From DTU098 sp964498525 (GTDB lineage Bacteria > Bacillota > Desulfotomaculia > Desulfotomaculales > Pelotomaculaceae): a DNA stretch of 64,000 bases. Below, in pieces: positions 7,296 through 16,121 of this stretch (position 1 is the stretch's first letter; each line of letters opens with the position of its first letter). The stretch spans positions 1 to 64,000 of the forward strand of contig CAZCGU010000002.1 of NCBI GenBank assembly GCA_964498525.1, given 5' to 3'. The translations under genes and the position numbers were made by a program. The notes beneath the pieces are model-generated. The model was not told the origin of the DNA, searched no databases, and was given only the letters and a program-made list of their open reading frames with translations.

Positions 7296-8490
7296 CCTTG
7301 AGCTTTCGGGGAGCGATTTCCGCGAAGACAAGTACGACCGATTGCGGCGAATTACTTGGTGGGAGCAAGAGCGGTTGACAAATGCCACCATTATGGTAGT
7401 TGGTGCGGGTGCACTCGGTAACGAACTTATTAAAGACCTTGCCCTACTCGGCATTGGACGGATGCTTATTATCGATATGGACGCGATTGAAAGCAGTAAC
7501 CTGACCCGTTCAGTTTTATTTCGCCAAAAAGACGTAGGCCGTTACAAAGCAGAGGTTGCTGCCGAGCGAGCAATGGAAATGAATCCGGACGTCAAGGCGA
7601 AAGCCTTATCATTGAACATCATAGACGATATAGGGCTCGGCGTATTTCGAAGAATGAACCTCGTGCTTGGCGGTCTTGATAACCGTGAGGCGCGGCTTGC
7701 TATCAATCAATCATGCTATCATGTGAATATTCCGTGGATTGACGGAGCAATTGAGGTCTTAAACGGTTTTGCGCGCGTGTTCACACCGCCGAACGGGGCG
7801 TGTTATGAATGCACGATGACTGAAACCGACTGGAAGCTTATCAATAAGCGAAAATCCTGTGCGCTTTTGTCACACGAGCAAATGAATGAAGGGAAAATTC
7901 CCACTACACCAACGTCGTCTGCAATTATCGCAGGCATTCAAGTCCAAGAGATGCTTAAAATTCTACATAGCGACCGTGGGTTGCCGTCACTTTCCGGCAA
8001 ATGTTATGTATTCAACGGCTTAACGCACGATTCTTATGTGGTTGAGTACCAACGCAAGCCGGATTGTATGAGCCATGATGCCTATGGAAACATTGAAGAA
8101 AGACCGTGGTCGGTTAGGACGATGACATTGCGGAAACTGGCAGATAGCATCAAGGCGGAGATTGGCGAGGAAGCGGTTGTGGATTTTGACAGGGATATAG
8201 CCACTACAGCCTCTTGTACCTGCGGTGAACAAAAAGACCTATTCATGCCGATGCATAAACTGAACGCCGAATCAATTACCTGTCCGAGGTGCGGTAACTC
8301 TATGGACTTTGACAGCTTTCATTCGCTCGACGGGTCAGAGTCGTTTCTGCATAAAACAGTCGGTGAAATAGGTATCCCTCCGCTTCACATCGTGTCTGGG
8401 CGAATAGGCACAGAGTCCCGGCAGTTTGAGTTTACCTCCGACGAGGGTGAAATATTCGCAGATTTTAGGATGGGAGGAACGAGCAAATGA
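7285..8490 (+). CDS. E1-like ubiquitin-activating enzyme (ThiF/MoeB fold)
   Basis: This roughly 401-residue E1-type protein adenylates the C terminus of the ubiquitin-like partner. The nucleotide motif GAGALGNE is at 40-47, with D64, R75, K88 and D132 in expected places. ACYEC (C173, C176) plus two later pairs (CTCG and CPRCG) would bind zinc. C192 in KRKSCALLSHEQ, followed by GKIPTTPTSSAIIAGIQ, fits the position of the catalytic cysteine in prokaryotic E1s that pass the modifier to an E2. The C-terminal part, about 170 residues, carries the second zinc pair and a beta-rich tail. The start overlaps the ubiquitin-like gene and the end overlaps the E2 gene, indicating translational coupling. 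Confidence 0.93.
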   Translation: MEHNLELSGSDFREDKYDRLRRITWWEQERLTNATIMVVGAGALGNELIKDLALLGIGRMLIIDMDAIESSNLTRSVLFRQKDVGRYKAEVAAERAMEMNPDVKAKALSLNIIDDIGLGVFRRMNLVLGGLDNREARLAINQSCYHVNIPWIDGAIEVLNGFARVFTPPNGACYECTMTETDWKLINKRKSCALLSHEQMNEGKIPTTPTSSAIIAGIQVQEMLKILHSDRGLPSLSGKCYVFNGLTHDSYVVEYQRKPDCMSHDAYGNIEERPWSVRTMTLRKLADSIKAEIGEEAVVDFDRDIATTASCTCGEQKDLFMPMHKLNAESITCPRCGNSMDFDSFHSLDGSESFLHKTVGEIGIPPLHIVSGRIGTESRQFEFTSDEGEIFADFRMGGTSK

Positions 8491-10265
8491 CCGCGAGATT
8501 ACGACGGATTGCTTCCGACTGGGAGCAAGTCAGAAAAGACTTTGCCGGACATAAGAATATCTTTGTAACTCCGGTTGGCAGCGAACCGCCCGAAAAATAC
8601 AACGTAACCTACTTTGTAAACGGTATCTATCTGCTTCCTGATGGACGGATTGAAACGCTTGGTCGGCACGAAATAGAGATAATGCTTCACTCGGAGTATC
8701 CTCGCTATAAACCAATCTGCAAAATCAAGACCCCGATTTGGCATCCGAACTTTCGTGACGGGCAGATTTGTATCGGCGATATTTGGGGCGCGGGAGAGTC
8801 ACTCTCAGATATTATTATCAACATCGGAGATATGATTCAGTATAAATCGTGGAACTCCTACAGCCCGCTGTCTTCCGAAGCAGCACAGTGGGCGATGGAG
8901 AACAAGCATCTTTTCCCAGTGGGAACAATCGACTTGTACATAGCTGATTACGCCTCCGCCAAGGATGATGTGAGCATCGATATTCTTGATGACAGCGGAA
9001 CGGGTATTGTAGAAGACACACCAACCTCTGTTCAGATTGAGACACCCGCTATATCCGAAAACACACTTGCGGCGTCATCAATAACAACAGCGCCTTTTAT
9101 TGAAAAACCTAATGAAAACGATTTTGAGATAACCGCAGAGGAATTGGCGGGGATTGAGTTTATTCCAAGTGCCAACAGGATGCAGACGGTTTCCCACGGC
9201 GGTCTGGTAAAAGGCAATCGCGTTAACTTTAAGACTATCTTGGTCAAAGGTATTCTGTGGGCATTCATCGGAGCAATTCTCGGTTTCGGGATTTCAGAGG
9301 TTTTGGACAATGCCACAAGCAACATACAAGTCCTAAAATGGATGGGACATTCTGATGTTGCTGCTGTGTTGGAAAAGTATATGAGCTTCGATGAAAATTC
9401 AGATGTGGATGACCTGCTTGAACTCTATGATCTGCAAGATAAGGTTTCCCTTTCTGATGATGAATTTGAAAGCATCACAAAAACTGCCACCCGTTTATCA
9501 TCTGCATTCTTTGCCGGGTTCATTGCTCTCGGCTTAGGCTTGTTCTTAGGCATAGGTGAAGGCGTGTACTATGGCTCAAAAGAGAAAGCAATCAAGTATG
9601 CCCTTGTTGGCGCTGGCATTTCTATTGTCATCGGGTTCGGTAGTGGTTTTGTTGCACAGGCGATTTACTCAGCCCTACTAAGCGATGAAGCGTCGGCCTT
9701 CACAAGCGCGGTGGTAAGAGGATTTGGCTGGTCAATAATGGGGCTTGGCGTCGGCGTTTCCATTGGTCTTATTAAGCCCGAGCTGCGCCGACTACTGTTC
9801 TGCTCATTGGGTGGTCTTGCCGGAGGATTTTTGGGCGGCTTCATTTTTAATTATGTTGTCAATGTCATCAAATTCGGGGAAAATGATACCGGCACATTCG
9901 CCCGTGGAATCGGCATTATTGTGATGGGCTTGCTTATCGGACTTGGTATCGGTCTGCTGGAACAGTTTGCGAAACAGGCGTGGCTCAAGGTTATCCGTGG
10001 CGAGTTTGAAGGTAAAGAATACCTCGTGTTTGCTGGGACAACAAGCATCGGAAACAACGGGAAAAACACCATTGTCCTGTTCAAGGACAAATTGGTTGCT
10101 CCGCACCATTGTGACATCGTTCTTGACGGCAGCAAATATGTAGTCGTTGACCAGGGGACCCCCCTCGGCACAGTCGTCAATGGCATGAAAACAACCCGCC
10201 ATGTATTGAGGCAAGGCGATGCAATAGCGGTTGGTAATTCGGTACTGGTATTCAATACAAAATAA
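8487..10265 (+). CDS. E2-like conjugating enzyme fused to membrane bundle and FHA-like domain
   Basis: This is a 592-residue fusion. Residues 1-150 form a UBC fold with HPN at 86-88, the catalytic cysteine C95 (GQICIGDIW) and the following helix DIIINIGDMI, as in active E2 enzymes. An acidic linker contains DDVSIDILDD (160-169). About six glycine-rich transmembrane helices span roughly 245-480. The last 90 residues resemble an FHA domain (GKEYLVFAGTTSIG, HHCDIVLDG, GTVVNGMKT), but the usual phosphothreonine-binding Arg appears to be Asn, so phosphopeptide binding is doubtful. The fusion fixes conjugation at the membrane. ATGA overlap couples it to the E1. Confidence 0.9.
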   Translation: MTARLRRIASDWEQVRKDFAGHKNIFVTPVGSEPPEKYNVTYFVNGIYLLPDGRIETLGRHEIEIMLHSEYPRYKPICKIKTPIWHPNFRDGQICIGDIWGAGESLSDIIINIGDMIQYKSWNSYSPLSSEAAQWAMENKHLFPVGTIDLYIADYASAKDDVSIDILDDSGTGIVEDTPTSVQIETPAISENTLAASSITTAPFIEKPNENDFEITAEELAGIEFIPSANRMQTVSHGGLVKGNRVNFKTILVKGILWAFIGAILGFGISEVLDNATSNIQVLKWMGHSDVAAVLEKYMSFDENSDVDDLLELYDLQDKVSLSDDEFESITKTATRLSSAFFAGFIALGLGLFLGIGEGVYYGSKEKAIKYALVGAGISIVIGFGSGFVAQAIYSALLSDEASAFTSAVVRGFGWSIMGLGVGVSIGLIKPELRRLLFCSLGGLAGGFLGGFIFNYVVNVIKFGENDTGTFARGIGIIVMGLLIGLGIGLLEQFAKQAWLKVIRGEFEGKEYLVFAGTTSIGNNGKNTIVLFKDKLVAPHHCDIVLDGSKYVVVDQGTPLGTVVNGMKTTRHVLRQGDAIAVGNSVLVFNTK

Positions 10266-10285
10266 TTGCGGAGAGGAGAAGCGGT

Positions 10286-11149
10286 GTGATAAAGCGATTG
10301 TATCTGGCTGTTGCCCTTTTAATGATGTCCGTACTGCTTCTTCCTTTTTCCGCTTTTGCAATGGGATTTGATGCAGAAACCGTGTACGACTCGGTTGTGG
10401 TTGTGTACTCAGGTAATTCGATTGGCAGCGGGTTTGCCGTTGGAGAGCATTGCATTATTACCAATGCTCATGTCATTGAGGACACTTCGGCGGTTATGGT
10501 AAGGACATATTCAGGCGATAATTACAGGGCTTCAGTGGATTCTATCAACACCAAGCTCGACATAGCAGTTTTAGCAGTATCCGGCGTATCCTTTATCGCC
10601 TTCAAGCCTGCTGATATAGATACGGTAAAAGTCGGAGACGAAGTCTATACAATCGGCGCACCTAACAATATGGCATATACACTGACAAAAGGAATCCTTT
10701 CTGCAAAAGACAGGAAAATCAGCGGCCAGAGTTACTTACAGACCGATGCTGCCATCAACACAGGCAACAGCGGCGGTCCTCTGTTGAACAGTGTCGGTGA
10801 AGTTGTCGGTGTCAATACGATGAAAATGTCCGACACAGAGGGCATAGGCCTGGCGATTCCAATAACGACCGTTTATTCTTTTCTCGATGGAGAAGGTATA
10901 CCCATTGATGATAATGGTCGAGTAAATGTAGAAACAACGCCCGAAAACAGCTCCACAACAGATAACAAACCAACTGCGGTGAAACCTGATGAGTCTCGCA
11001 GCATACTAGTTATATTTATTCTGCTTGGCTGTTCGGTCGCGCTTAATATGGTGTTAATAATCGTTATTATATATTCACGGAATAAGAGTCGCTATCGAAA
11101 GCCTGACCCATCAGAGCGGACAGATTTTGATATTGATATTTTGGGGTGA
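10286..11149 (+). CDS. Exported trypsin-like (HtrA-type) serine protease with C-terminal membrane anchor
   Basis: This 287-residue protein starts with GTG after GAGAGGAGAAG. A signal sequence of about 25 residues leads to a trypsin/HtrA protease domain with a full catalytic triad: H62 (TNAHV), D92 (TKLDIAVL) and S162 (TGNSGGPL). There is no PDZ domain; instead a linker leads to a helix at about 237-258 and a basic tail. The predicted topology is protease outside and the short tail inside. That tail ends in DFDIDILG, resembling motifs in the E2 linker and in the second JAMM protein. It could process the lipoprotein or outer domains of the RING proteins. Confidence 0.88.
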   Translation: MIKRLYLAVALLMMSVLLLPFSAFAMGFDAETVYDSVVVVYSGNSIGSGFAVGEHCIITNAHVIEDTSAVMVRTYSGDNYRASVDSINTKLDIAVLAVSGVSFIAFKPADIDTVKVGDEVYTIGAPNNMAYTLTKGILSAKDRKISGQSYLQTDAAINTGNSGGPLLNSVGEVVGVNTMKMSDTEGIGLAIPITTVYSFLDGEGIPIDDNGRVNVETTPENSSTTDNKPTAVKPDESRSILVIFILLGCSVALNMVLIIVIIYSRNKSRYRKPDPSERTDFDIDILG

Positions 11150-11155
11150 GGCAGA

Positions 11156-12115
11156 ATGGCAAAAACAAAAAGAGCAAGGAAACAGGCCGTTACAGTTCCT
11201 ATCGTAAACGAGGATAGTTTGCCGCAAAACATTCACCTTGTCGGCGAACGAGATGTGGAGTCCAAAAAGACAGTCTACATCCTCCAGTCTGTGTATAAAT
11301 TGATTCACCGTTTCGCCGAAGCTAAAACTTCTGTGGAAAGTGGCGGTGTGCTTGTCGGTCGAACTGTCGAGCAATTCGGCAAGACCAGCATAATCGTTAA
11401 TGGCTTTGTGGAGGCGAAGTATACGGAAGCCACAGCCACTACGCTCAAGTTTACACATGAAACTTGGGAATATTGCCACAAGGAGATTGCGAAGAAGTTC
11501 GTCGGACAGAAAATCATTGGTTGGATTCATACTCACCCTGACTTCGGAATTTTCCTCTCGGAGTATGATGAGTTTATCCAGTCCAATTTCTTTAAGGATG
11601 AGAATCAGGTCGCCTACGTTATTGACCCGATTCAAAACATCGAAGGCATTTATGTTTGGCGAGACGAGAAAATAACACGTTGCGGAGGTTTTTTTGTATT
11701 TGATAAGACAGGCGTTAGGATTACATCAGCAACAGAGCATCAAGAGCATTATGAACTCGCGAGAAAACCAAAAACCGGATTGATTGCGGGAATTTCAATA
11801 AGCATTTTAGCCATTGTTATTTTCACTCTCGTTTGGCAAATATCAAACCTTCACTCCAAGTTTGAAAAACTGCAAATTCAACAGCAGACGATAGTAGATT
11901 CAGCAAATCAGAGCCTTGACTATATGCAACGACAGATTGCTGCTTTACAAGTCGAAATTAATGCGCTGAAACCTACCGAAACGCCCACATCGCAATCCAT
12001 GGAACCACTTGATGGCGACGAAACACAATTGAAAGATACAGGGCCATCTTCCAACACGAGCGATGAACCGGGTAGCAGTACGCTATCGGAAGGAGACGGG
12101 ACAGATGCCAACTAA
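11156..12115 (+). CDS. JAMM (JAB/MPN) isopeptidase 1, membrane anchored
   Basis: This 319-residue protein has an N-terminal JAB/MPN+ domain with the complete metalloprotease motif: E61, then H125-x-H127-x7-S135-x2-D138 in HTHPDFGIFLSEYD. Such enzymes remove or trim ubiquitin-like proteins. A basic stretch (ARKPKTG) precedes one transmembrane helix (208-228), followed by a coiled coil and a Ser/Thr/Glu-rich tail, giving a cytosolic catalytic domain and an outer coiled coil. It is clearly paralogous to the next gene (shared EAKYT, TFTHETW, YV-DP-QNI), indicating tandem duplication. Confidence 0.92.
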   Translation: MAKTKRARKQAVTVPIVNEDSLPQNIHLVGERDVESKKTVYILQSVYKLIHRFAEAKTSVESGGVLVGRTVEQFGKTSIIVNGFVEAKYTEATATTLKFTHETWEYCHKEIAKKFVGQKIIGWIHTHPDFGIFLSEYDEFIQSNFFKDENQVAYVIDPIQNIEGIYVWRDEKITRCGGFFVFDKTGVRITSATEHQEHYELARKPKTGLIAGISISILAIVIFTLVWQISNLHSKFEKLQIQQQTIVDSANQSLDYMQRQIAALQVEINALKPTETPTSQSMEPLDGDETQLKDTGPSSNTSDEPGSSTLSEGDGTDAN

Positions 12116-13259
12116 AAGCGAACGAGATTTCAACATTGATATTGAGGAAGGTGTAGTAGAAGAAACTGGAAGCGTTCAATTACCACTTAATTTTGTAGTA
12201 ATTGGCGAAGTGGAAAATGACGATGTGAAAGTCTATATCCATCAAAGCATTTATAAGGCGATAGAGCGATACTCCCATTCTGACACCACAAGGGAACTGG
12301 GGAGCATCCTGCTTGGCGGGTATTCGGAATACTCAAGTAAGGTTCATGTTGTTATTTCTGACTATATCGAAGCTAAGTATACCGATGCCTCAGCATCCAC
12401 GCTGACCTTTACCCACGAAACTTGGGACTATGTTTATAAAGAACACGAGCGTCTGCATCCTAATCTAAAAATTCTCGGTTGGCAGCACACACATCCAAGC
12501 TACGGAATTTTCTTGTCCAACTATGATATGTTTATTCAGGAGAATTTCTTTAACCTCCCGTTTCAGGTTGCGTATGTCGTTGACCCGAAGCAAAACATCC
12601 GCGGTTTCTTTCAATGGAAGAACGGCAAGGTGGAAAAATTGCGAGGTTATTATATATATGATGATGTCGGCAAGAAAATTTCTGTAGAAGCTGAAACGCT
12701 GAAGCCAACTTCTAAACAGGCAAACAAGTCTTCAAAGAAGTTTTCGGTGCTCCTGCTCTGCCTGATTCTGTGCGTCGCGGCTATATCGGCGTCGTTGTTC
12801 GCGGTTCTTCATTCAACCATTGGCAAACAAACTGACCGTCAGAACGAATTAGCTGCTATAATTGCTGCTCAGAATCAAAATATATCATCGCAAAATAACA
12901 CTATAAAAGCCTTGCAAGATGAATTGGCTAATACCATAGTGAATCCCGATAACTTAGAAAGTATTCAAGAATTGGTTGAAAAAGTTGACAGCCAACAAAC
13001 GAAAATCAACGAGCAGGAGAAGACAATTGCTGAACTACGCGAACTGATAGGTCATACAAGCAATGGGGATGGTGTGGTCTTCACCTATTATACGGCGGAG
13101 CGTGGAGACACTCTTATCAACATCTGTAATAAACTCGGTATCGACTATTATAAAAATGCTTCTATCATCAGCTCGGTTAACGGCATTGAAAACCCAAGCC
13201 GCATATATATTGGGCAGACCTTTCTTTTGCCGATAGTAGTAAAATCGCTCGAAGAATAA
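12105..13259 (+). CDS. JAMM isopeptidase 2 with transmembrane helix, coiled coil and LysM
   Basis: In this 384-residue protein ATG 12105 is chosen because AGGAG lies about nine bases upstream; it overlaps the previous gene by 11 bp. The JAMM residues are E64, H128, H130, S138 and D141. A transmembrane helix (213-236) follows a basic KKFS segment, then a long coiled coil (about 240-330) and a terminal LysM module (337-380; RGDTLINICNKLGI, NPSRIYIGQTFLLP). The predicted topology places the isopeptidase inside and the peptidoglycan-binding LysM outside, so wall contact could be linked to deconjugation. The N terminus carries DFNIDIEEG, similar to motifs in the E2 and the protease. Last gene of the operon. 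Confidence 0.92.
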   Translation: MPTKSERDFNIDIEEGVVEETGSVQLPLNFVVIGEVENDDVKVYIHQSIYKAIERYSHSDTTRELGSILLGGYSEYSSKVHVVISDYIEAKYTDASASTLTFTHETWDYVYKEHERLHPNLKILGWQHTHPSYGIFLSNYDMFIQENFFNLPFQVAYVVDPKQNIRGFFQWKNGKVEKLRGYYIYDDVGKKISVEAETLKPTSKQANKSSKKFSVLLLCLILCVAAISASLFAVLHSTIGKQTDRQNELAAIIAAQNQNISSQNNTIKALQDELANTIVNPDNLESIQELVEKVDSQQTKINEQEKTIAELRELIGHTSNGDGVVFTYYTAERGDTLINICNKLGIDYYKNASIISSVNGIENPSRIYIGQTFLLPIVVKSLEE

Positions 13260-13428
13260 GGATGATGCTATCCATTTCAGAATTTAAAGATTATAGCATG
13301 CAGAAGTTTTTGTCAAAATATAAAATCAAAGTGGGAAGGAAAAGGAAAACTGAAATTAAAGATGGTTTTATCGAAAGAAAAACGGTATAATATTAAAGTA
13401 AATCTTTGCACATAAAGGAGGCTTCCTG

Positions 13429-13716
13429 ATGACAATCAGCTATAATAAGCTTTGGAAGCTTTTAATTGATAAAGGCATGAACAAGACTCAATTAGGGCTT
13501 GCCGCGAAAGTGAGTACAAGCACTATTTCAAAGCTCAGCAAGAACGAAACAATAAGCATGGAATCCATGATGAAAATCTGCCGGGTTCTCAAATGCGATA
13601 TTGGTGATATTGTGGAAATGACTGACGGCAAAGAAAATAAACCTGATGACGGGGGGCAATCGAATGACCTCACACAAATCCCGTCTGCTGTTCCTGCTGG
13701 AACTGCTGAACCGTGA
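13429..13716 (+). CDS. Cro/C1-type HTH regulator (YozG-like)
   Basis: This 95-residue protein has an N-terminal helix-turn-helix of the compact XRE type (ISYNKLWKLLIDKGMNKTQL, then STSTISKLSKNE and MKICRVLKCDIGDIVEM). AAAGGAGG precedes the ATG and a TATAAT lies at about 13386-13391. The C-terminal 30 residues are Pro/Ser-rich and unconserved. Regulators of this kind are common in Firmicutes mobile elements. It lies 170 bp after the ubiquitin-like operon and could act on the element. No operator can be assigned. Confidence 0.82.
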   Translation: MTISYNKLWKLLIDKGMNKTQLGLAAKVSTSTISKLSKNETISMESMMKICRVLKCDIGDIVEMTDGKENKPDDGGQSNDLTQIPSAVPAGTAEP

Positions 13717-13886
13717 AACGGATGAAGAACATCCCATTATCGTTGCCGCAACCCATTGACCGCCTGAACGCCGGGGGCTTTACCGCTACGCGTAAAACGC
13801 AGGCAATGGACATCGACACCCTTATGGCGCACGGGATTGATGTGGTATGTAAGAGTTCATATAATTGGAAATCACGAGGTGGGTAA
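13664..13886 (+). pseudogene. WYL-family regulator remnant
   Basis: A reading frame starting at 13664 gives KSRLLFLLELLNRETDEEHP, the usual N-terminal start of WYL-domain regulators, and stops after 31 codons. A second frame from 13764 gives RKTQAMDIDTLMAHGIDVV, which matches the next part of the same family, and stops at 13884-13886. The two parts are in different frames and the rest of the gene is absent, so this is a decayed fragment overlapping the end of the XRE gene. Confidence 0.6.
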
Positions 13887-14322
13887 AATATTACTCACCT
13901 TGTTTCAAAATGCGCAAAACTCATTGCGAGAGCAGACAAGGTGTGCTTCAGGCCTTACATACAAATATCCTAATGTAGCGGCGAGTTTTTTTGGAGTGCC
14001 TAGATAAAGCCTTAAACGTTCATCGCTTGAAGGTGTCCGAAGTGCTGCGCAAGATGCTATGTAGTACAAACCCGATGTAAGTTGCCAATTCAGAGTACCG
14101 GCGCATTATTATCCGTATGGTCACTGACTATTGGGACGGCGGAATAGCCCTGCGGTGTGTCGTCGGCTTTATTAAGGCTGAATGCGGCTTCCGATCCATT
14201 CCGCTATGCCAGCTACTGTCTCCTCAATACTCTAAAAAAACATTTCTGCGTAATTTCGTGCTTTCAGAAGACATTTGGAGCTTTTCTATGCTATACCAAA
14301 GTCCATGATGGTTGGGACGCTT
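13887..14322. other. Degenerate stretch without a recognisable gene
   Basis: Between the WYL remnant and the broken permease only short, interrupted frames are present, and none matches a family I know. It is likely decayed mobile-element DNA. Confidence 0.5.
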
Positions 14323-15690
14323 TTAGAATCGAAGGTCGCCTATTTCAAAAGCCAGTGGCGTTTTGATTTTGAGTGATTTTGTGGGTGAAAAATACCTTGA
14401 CAAATATCGTCTCATGCTGCGATATTGTTCAACGATCTCGTACACATTGTACAGGGTATACGCAGACGTAATTCCCGCGCCTTGAATCATCGCTTCCATT
14501 TCAGCCACCGATTGCGAAGGATTCTTTGACAGAAAGCTCAAGCCTATATCTGCATGGGTATCCGGGGTTTCAAACTTCTCTTTGAGCGAATAGGAGGCCA
14601 CGACCATAAAAACGCACGAATTCTGCTCGGAAGATTGCTTTGGGGGTGGGTCAACCGGGTACGTATCGACAAACGTGATGTTTATGCTTTGCCCCTGTCC
14701 CATCAGTGGCTTGTTATCTATTTCAGGAGCAATACTGAAGGTCATGGAACGACTCGCAAACATATCAATCAACCCGCTCTTCCCATCTTTCGTGTCATTC
14801 GCATTCTGGGCTTTGGCAACGGCGAGCATTTTCGCGTCCTGCCCGGTATATTCTTCTGTCGACAAGCCCAATTCTTTAATGAAATGCAGATATTCGCTGT
14901 CCTCAATAAACTGGATGTCCATTGGCAGATAAACCGTTTCGTCCAGCGCAGCATAACCCGCGTATTCCCGGTAACGGTCCGAAAAATCGCTTGCCTTAAC
15001 CGCACATGAATACGCAAAAACCGCTTGGTACGAGCTTTCGTAAACCCCATCTGCGGTTTTTAATTTATTGTAAAGCGGGAACATTTCGCTGTCGTCCATG
15101 TTCTGAATGGTAAAAAGGATGTCATTGTCAAAGTCCATTACATACTGTTCCGAAAGCTGTTTCAGAGTTGTTCCAAAAGCACTTCCTGATACAAACAGCA
15201 CGACGCTTAAAACTAAGGACAGCACAATGCTGCGATAGCGTTTTTTGTTTCTCTTAAAATTCTTTAGCGCAAGAGTTCCCTCCAATCCGTAAATACGCTG
15301 CGCGAATTTTGACGTTTTCACGGCGTTGGATTCAATTTTGACCTCATTGGTTTGGCGAATACTTTCCATTACAGGAGTGTTTGCGGCTTTTCTGGCCGGG
15401 ATATAGGCTGAAATCAAAATAGTAACCAAACTGACCGCCGCCGCCGCGATAATCGCGGGGACAGATGCCGACAAGGTTAAAGGCACGGTGCTTTTGAGAA
15501 TGTTCCCGAAATTCCCGGCAACAATAGGAATTGCAAGCCCAATACTGCCTATGCCGACCATAACGCCAATTGGTATGCCGATTGCGCCAATGCAAAGTCC
15601 CTCAAACAGCACCGAATCTCGCAGTTGTCTTGCTGTGGCGCCCACCGACGAGAGAATCCCGAACTGGCGTGTGCGTTCATTCAGCGACTG
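14323..15690 (-). pseudogene. Truncated FtsX/MacB-type ABC permease
   Basis: The frame encodes about 455 residues of an FtsX-like permease. The recognisable segment SLNERTRQFGILSSVGATAR is followed by two transmembrane helices, a cytosolic loop, a further helix (VLSLVLSVVLFVSGSAFG) and a large outer domain. The N-terminal start is missing: near 15690 the sequence switches to a serine recombinase on the other strand. At the other end similarity stops around EQYRSMRR, before the last three helices, and an unrelated tail runs to the stop. No ATPase partner is present. It is a fragment left by rearrangement, not a working transporter. Confidence 0.8.
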
Positions 15691-16083
15691 GACATTCGCC
15701 TTGAAGAAAAGGCCGTATATGAGGAAAAAGTCAATGCCCTGAAAGATGATAAACGCCGCTTGTACGAGCAGTATTTGATGAAGGAAATCAGTCTTGATGA
15801 ATACAAGGCGGCAAAGCTTTCTCTGGATAATGACCTCAAGCAGATTGAGCAGATATTTAAGCGGCTGGAATCCGAGGTGAAACGGATGTAGCTATCATCA
15901 GCGGACAACAAAAAACTCCAGGGCATCGCAAATGATGCCACCGGAGCCGGTAGGCTCACACGCACTCTCGCGGAGCTGCTTGTGAACAAAGTTTATGTGT
16001 ACCCGGATAACCGGATTGAAATAGATTGGGCGATTTCGGATTTTGTTGACTGCGCCTATTCTGAGCAAAGGGATGTGATGTAA
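15691..16083 (+). pseudogene. C-terminal remnant of a large serine recombinase
   Basis: The frame reads EEKAVYEEKVNALKDDKRRL, then YEQYLMKEISLDEYKA and a coiled coil, typical of the C-terminal zinc-ribbon/coiled-coil part of TndX-like large serine recombinases. An in-frame TAG at 15889 interrupts it. After it the same frame continues with LTRTLAELLVNKVYVYPDNR and IEIDW, the usual family end, and stops at 16081-16083. The catalytic domain is absent. It probably marks the decayed right side of an integrative element. Confidence 0.78.
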
Positions 16084-16121
16084 TGGGAATATTTTGATGT
16101 TAAACTGTTTTACTATTTTAT

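Noticed and set aside
14117..14366. Short plus-strand frames in the decayed right side of the island
   Set aside because: No family likeness or ribosome sites, and they overlap the end of the broken permease.
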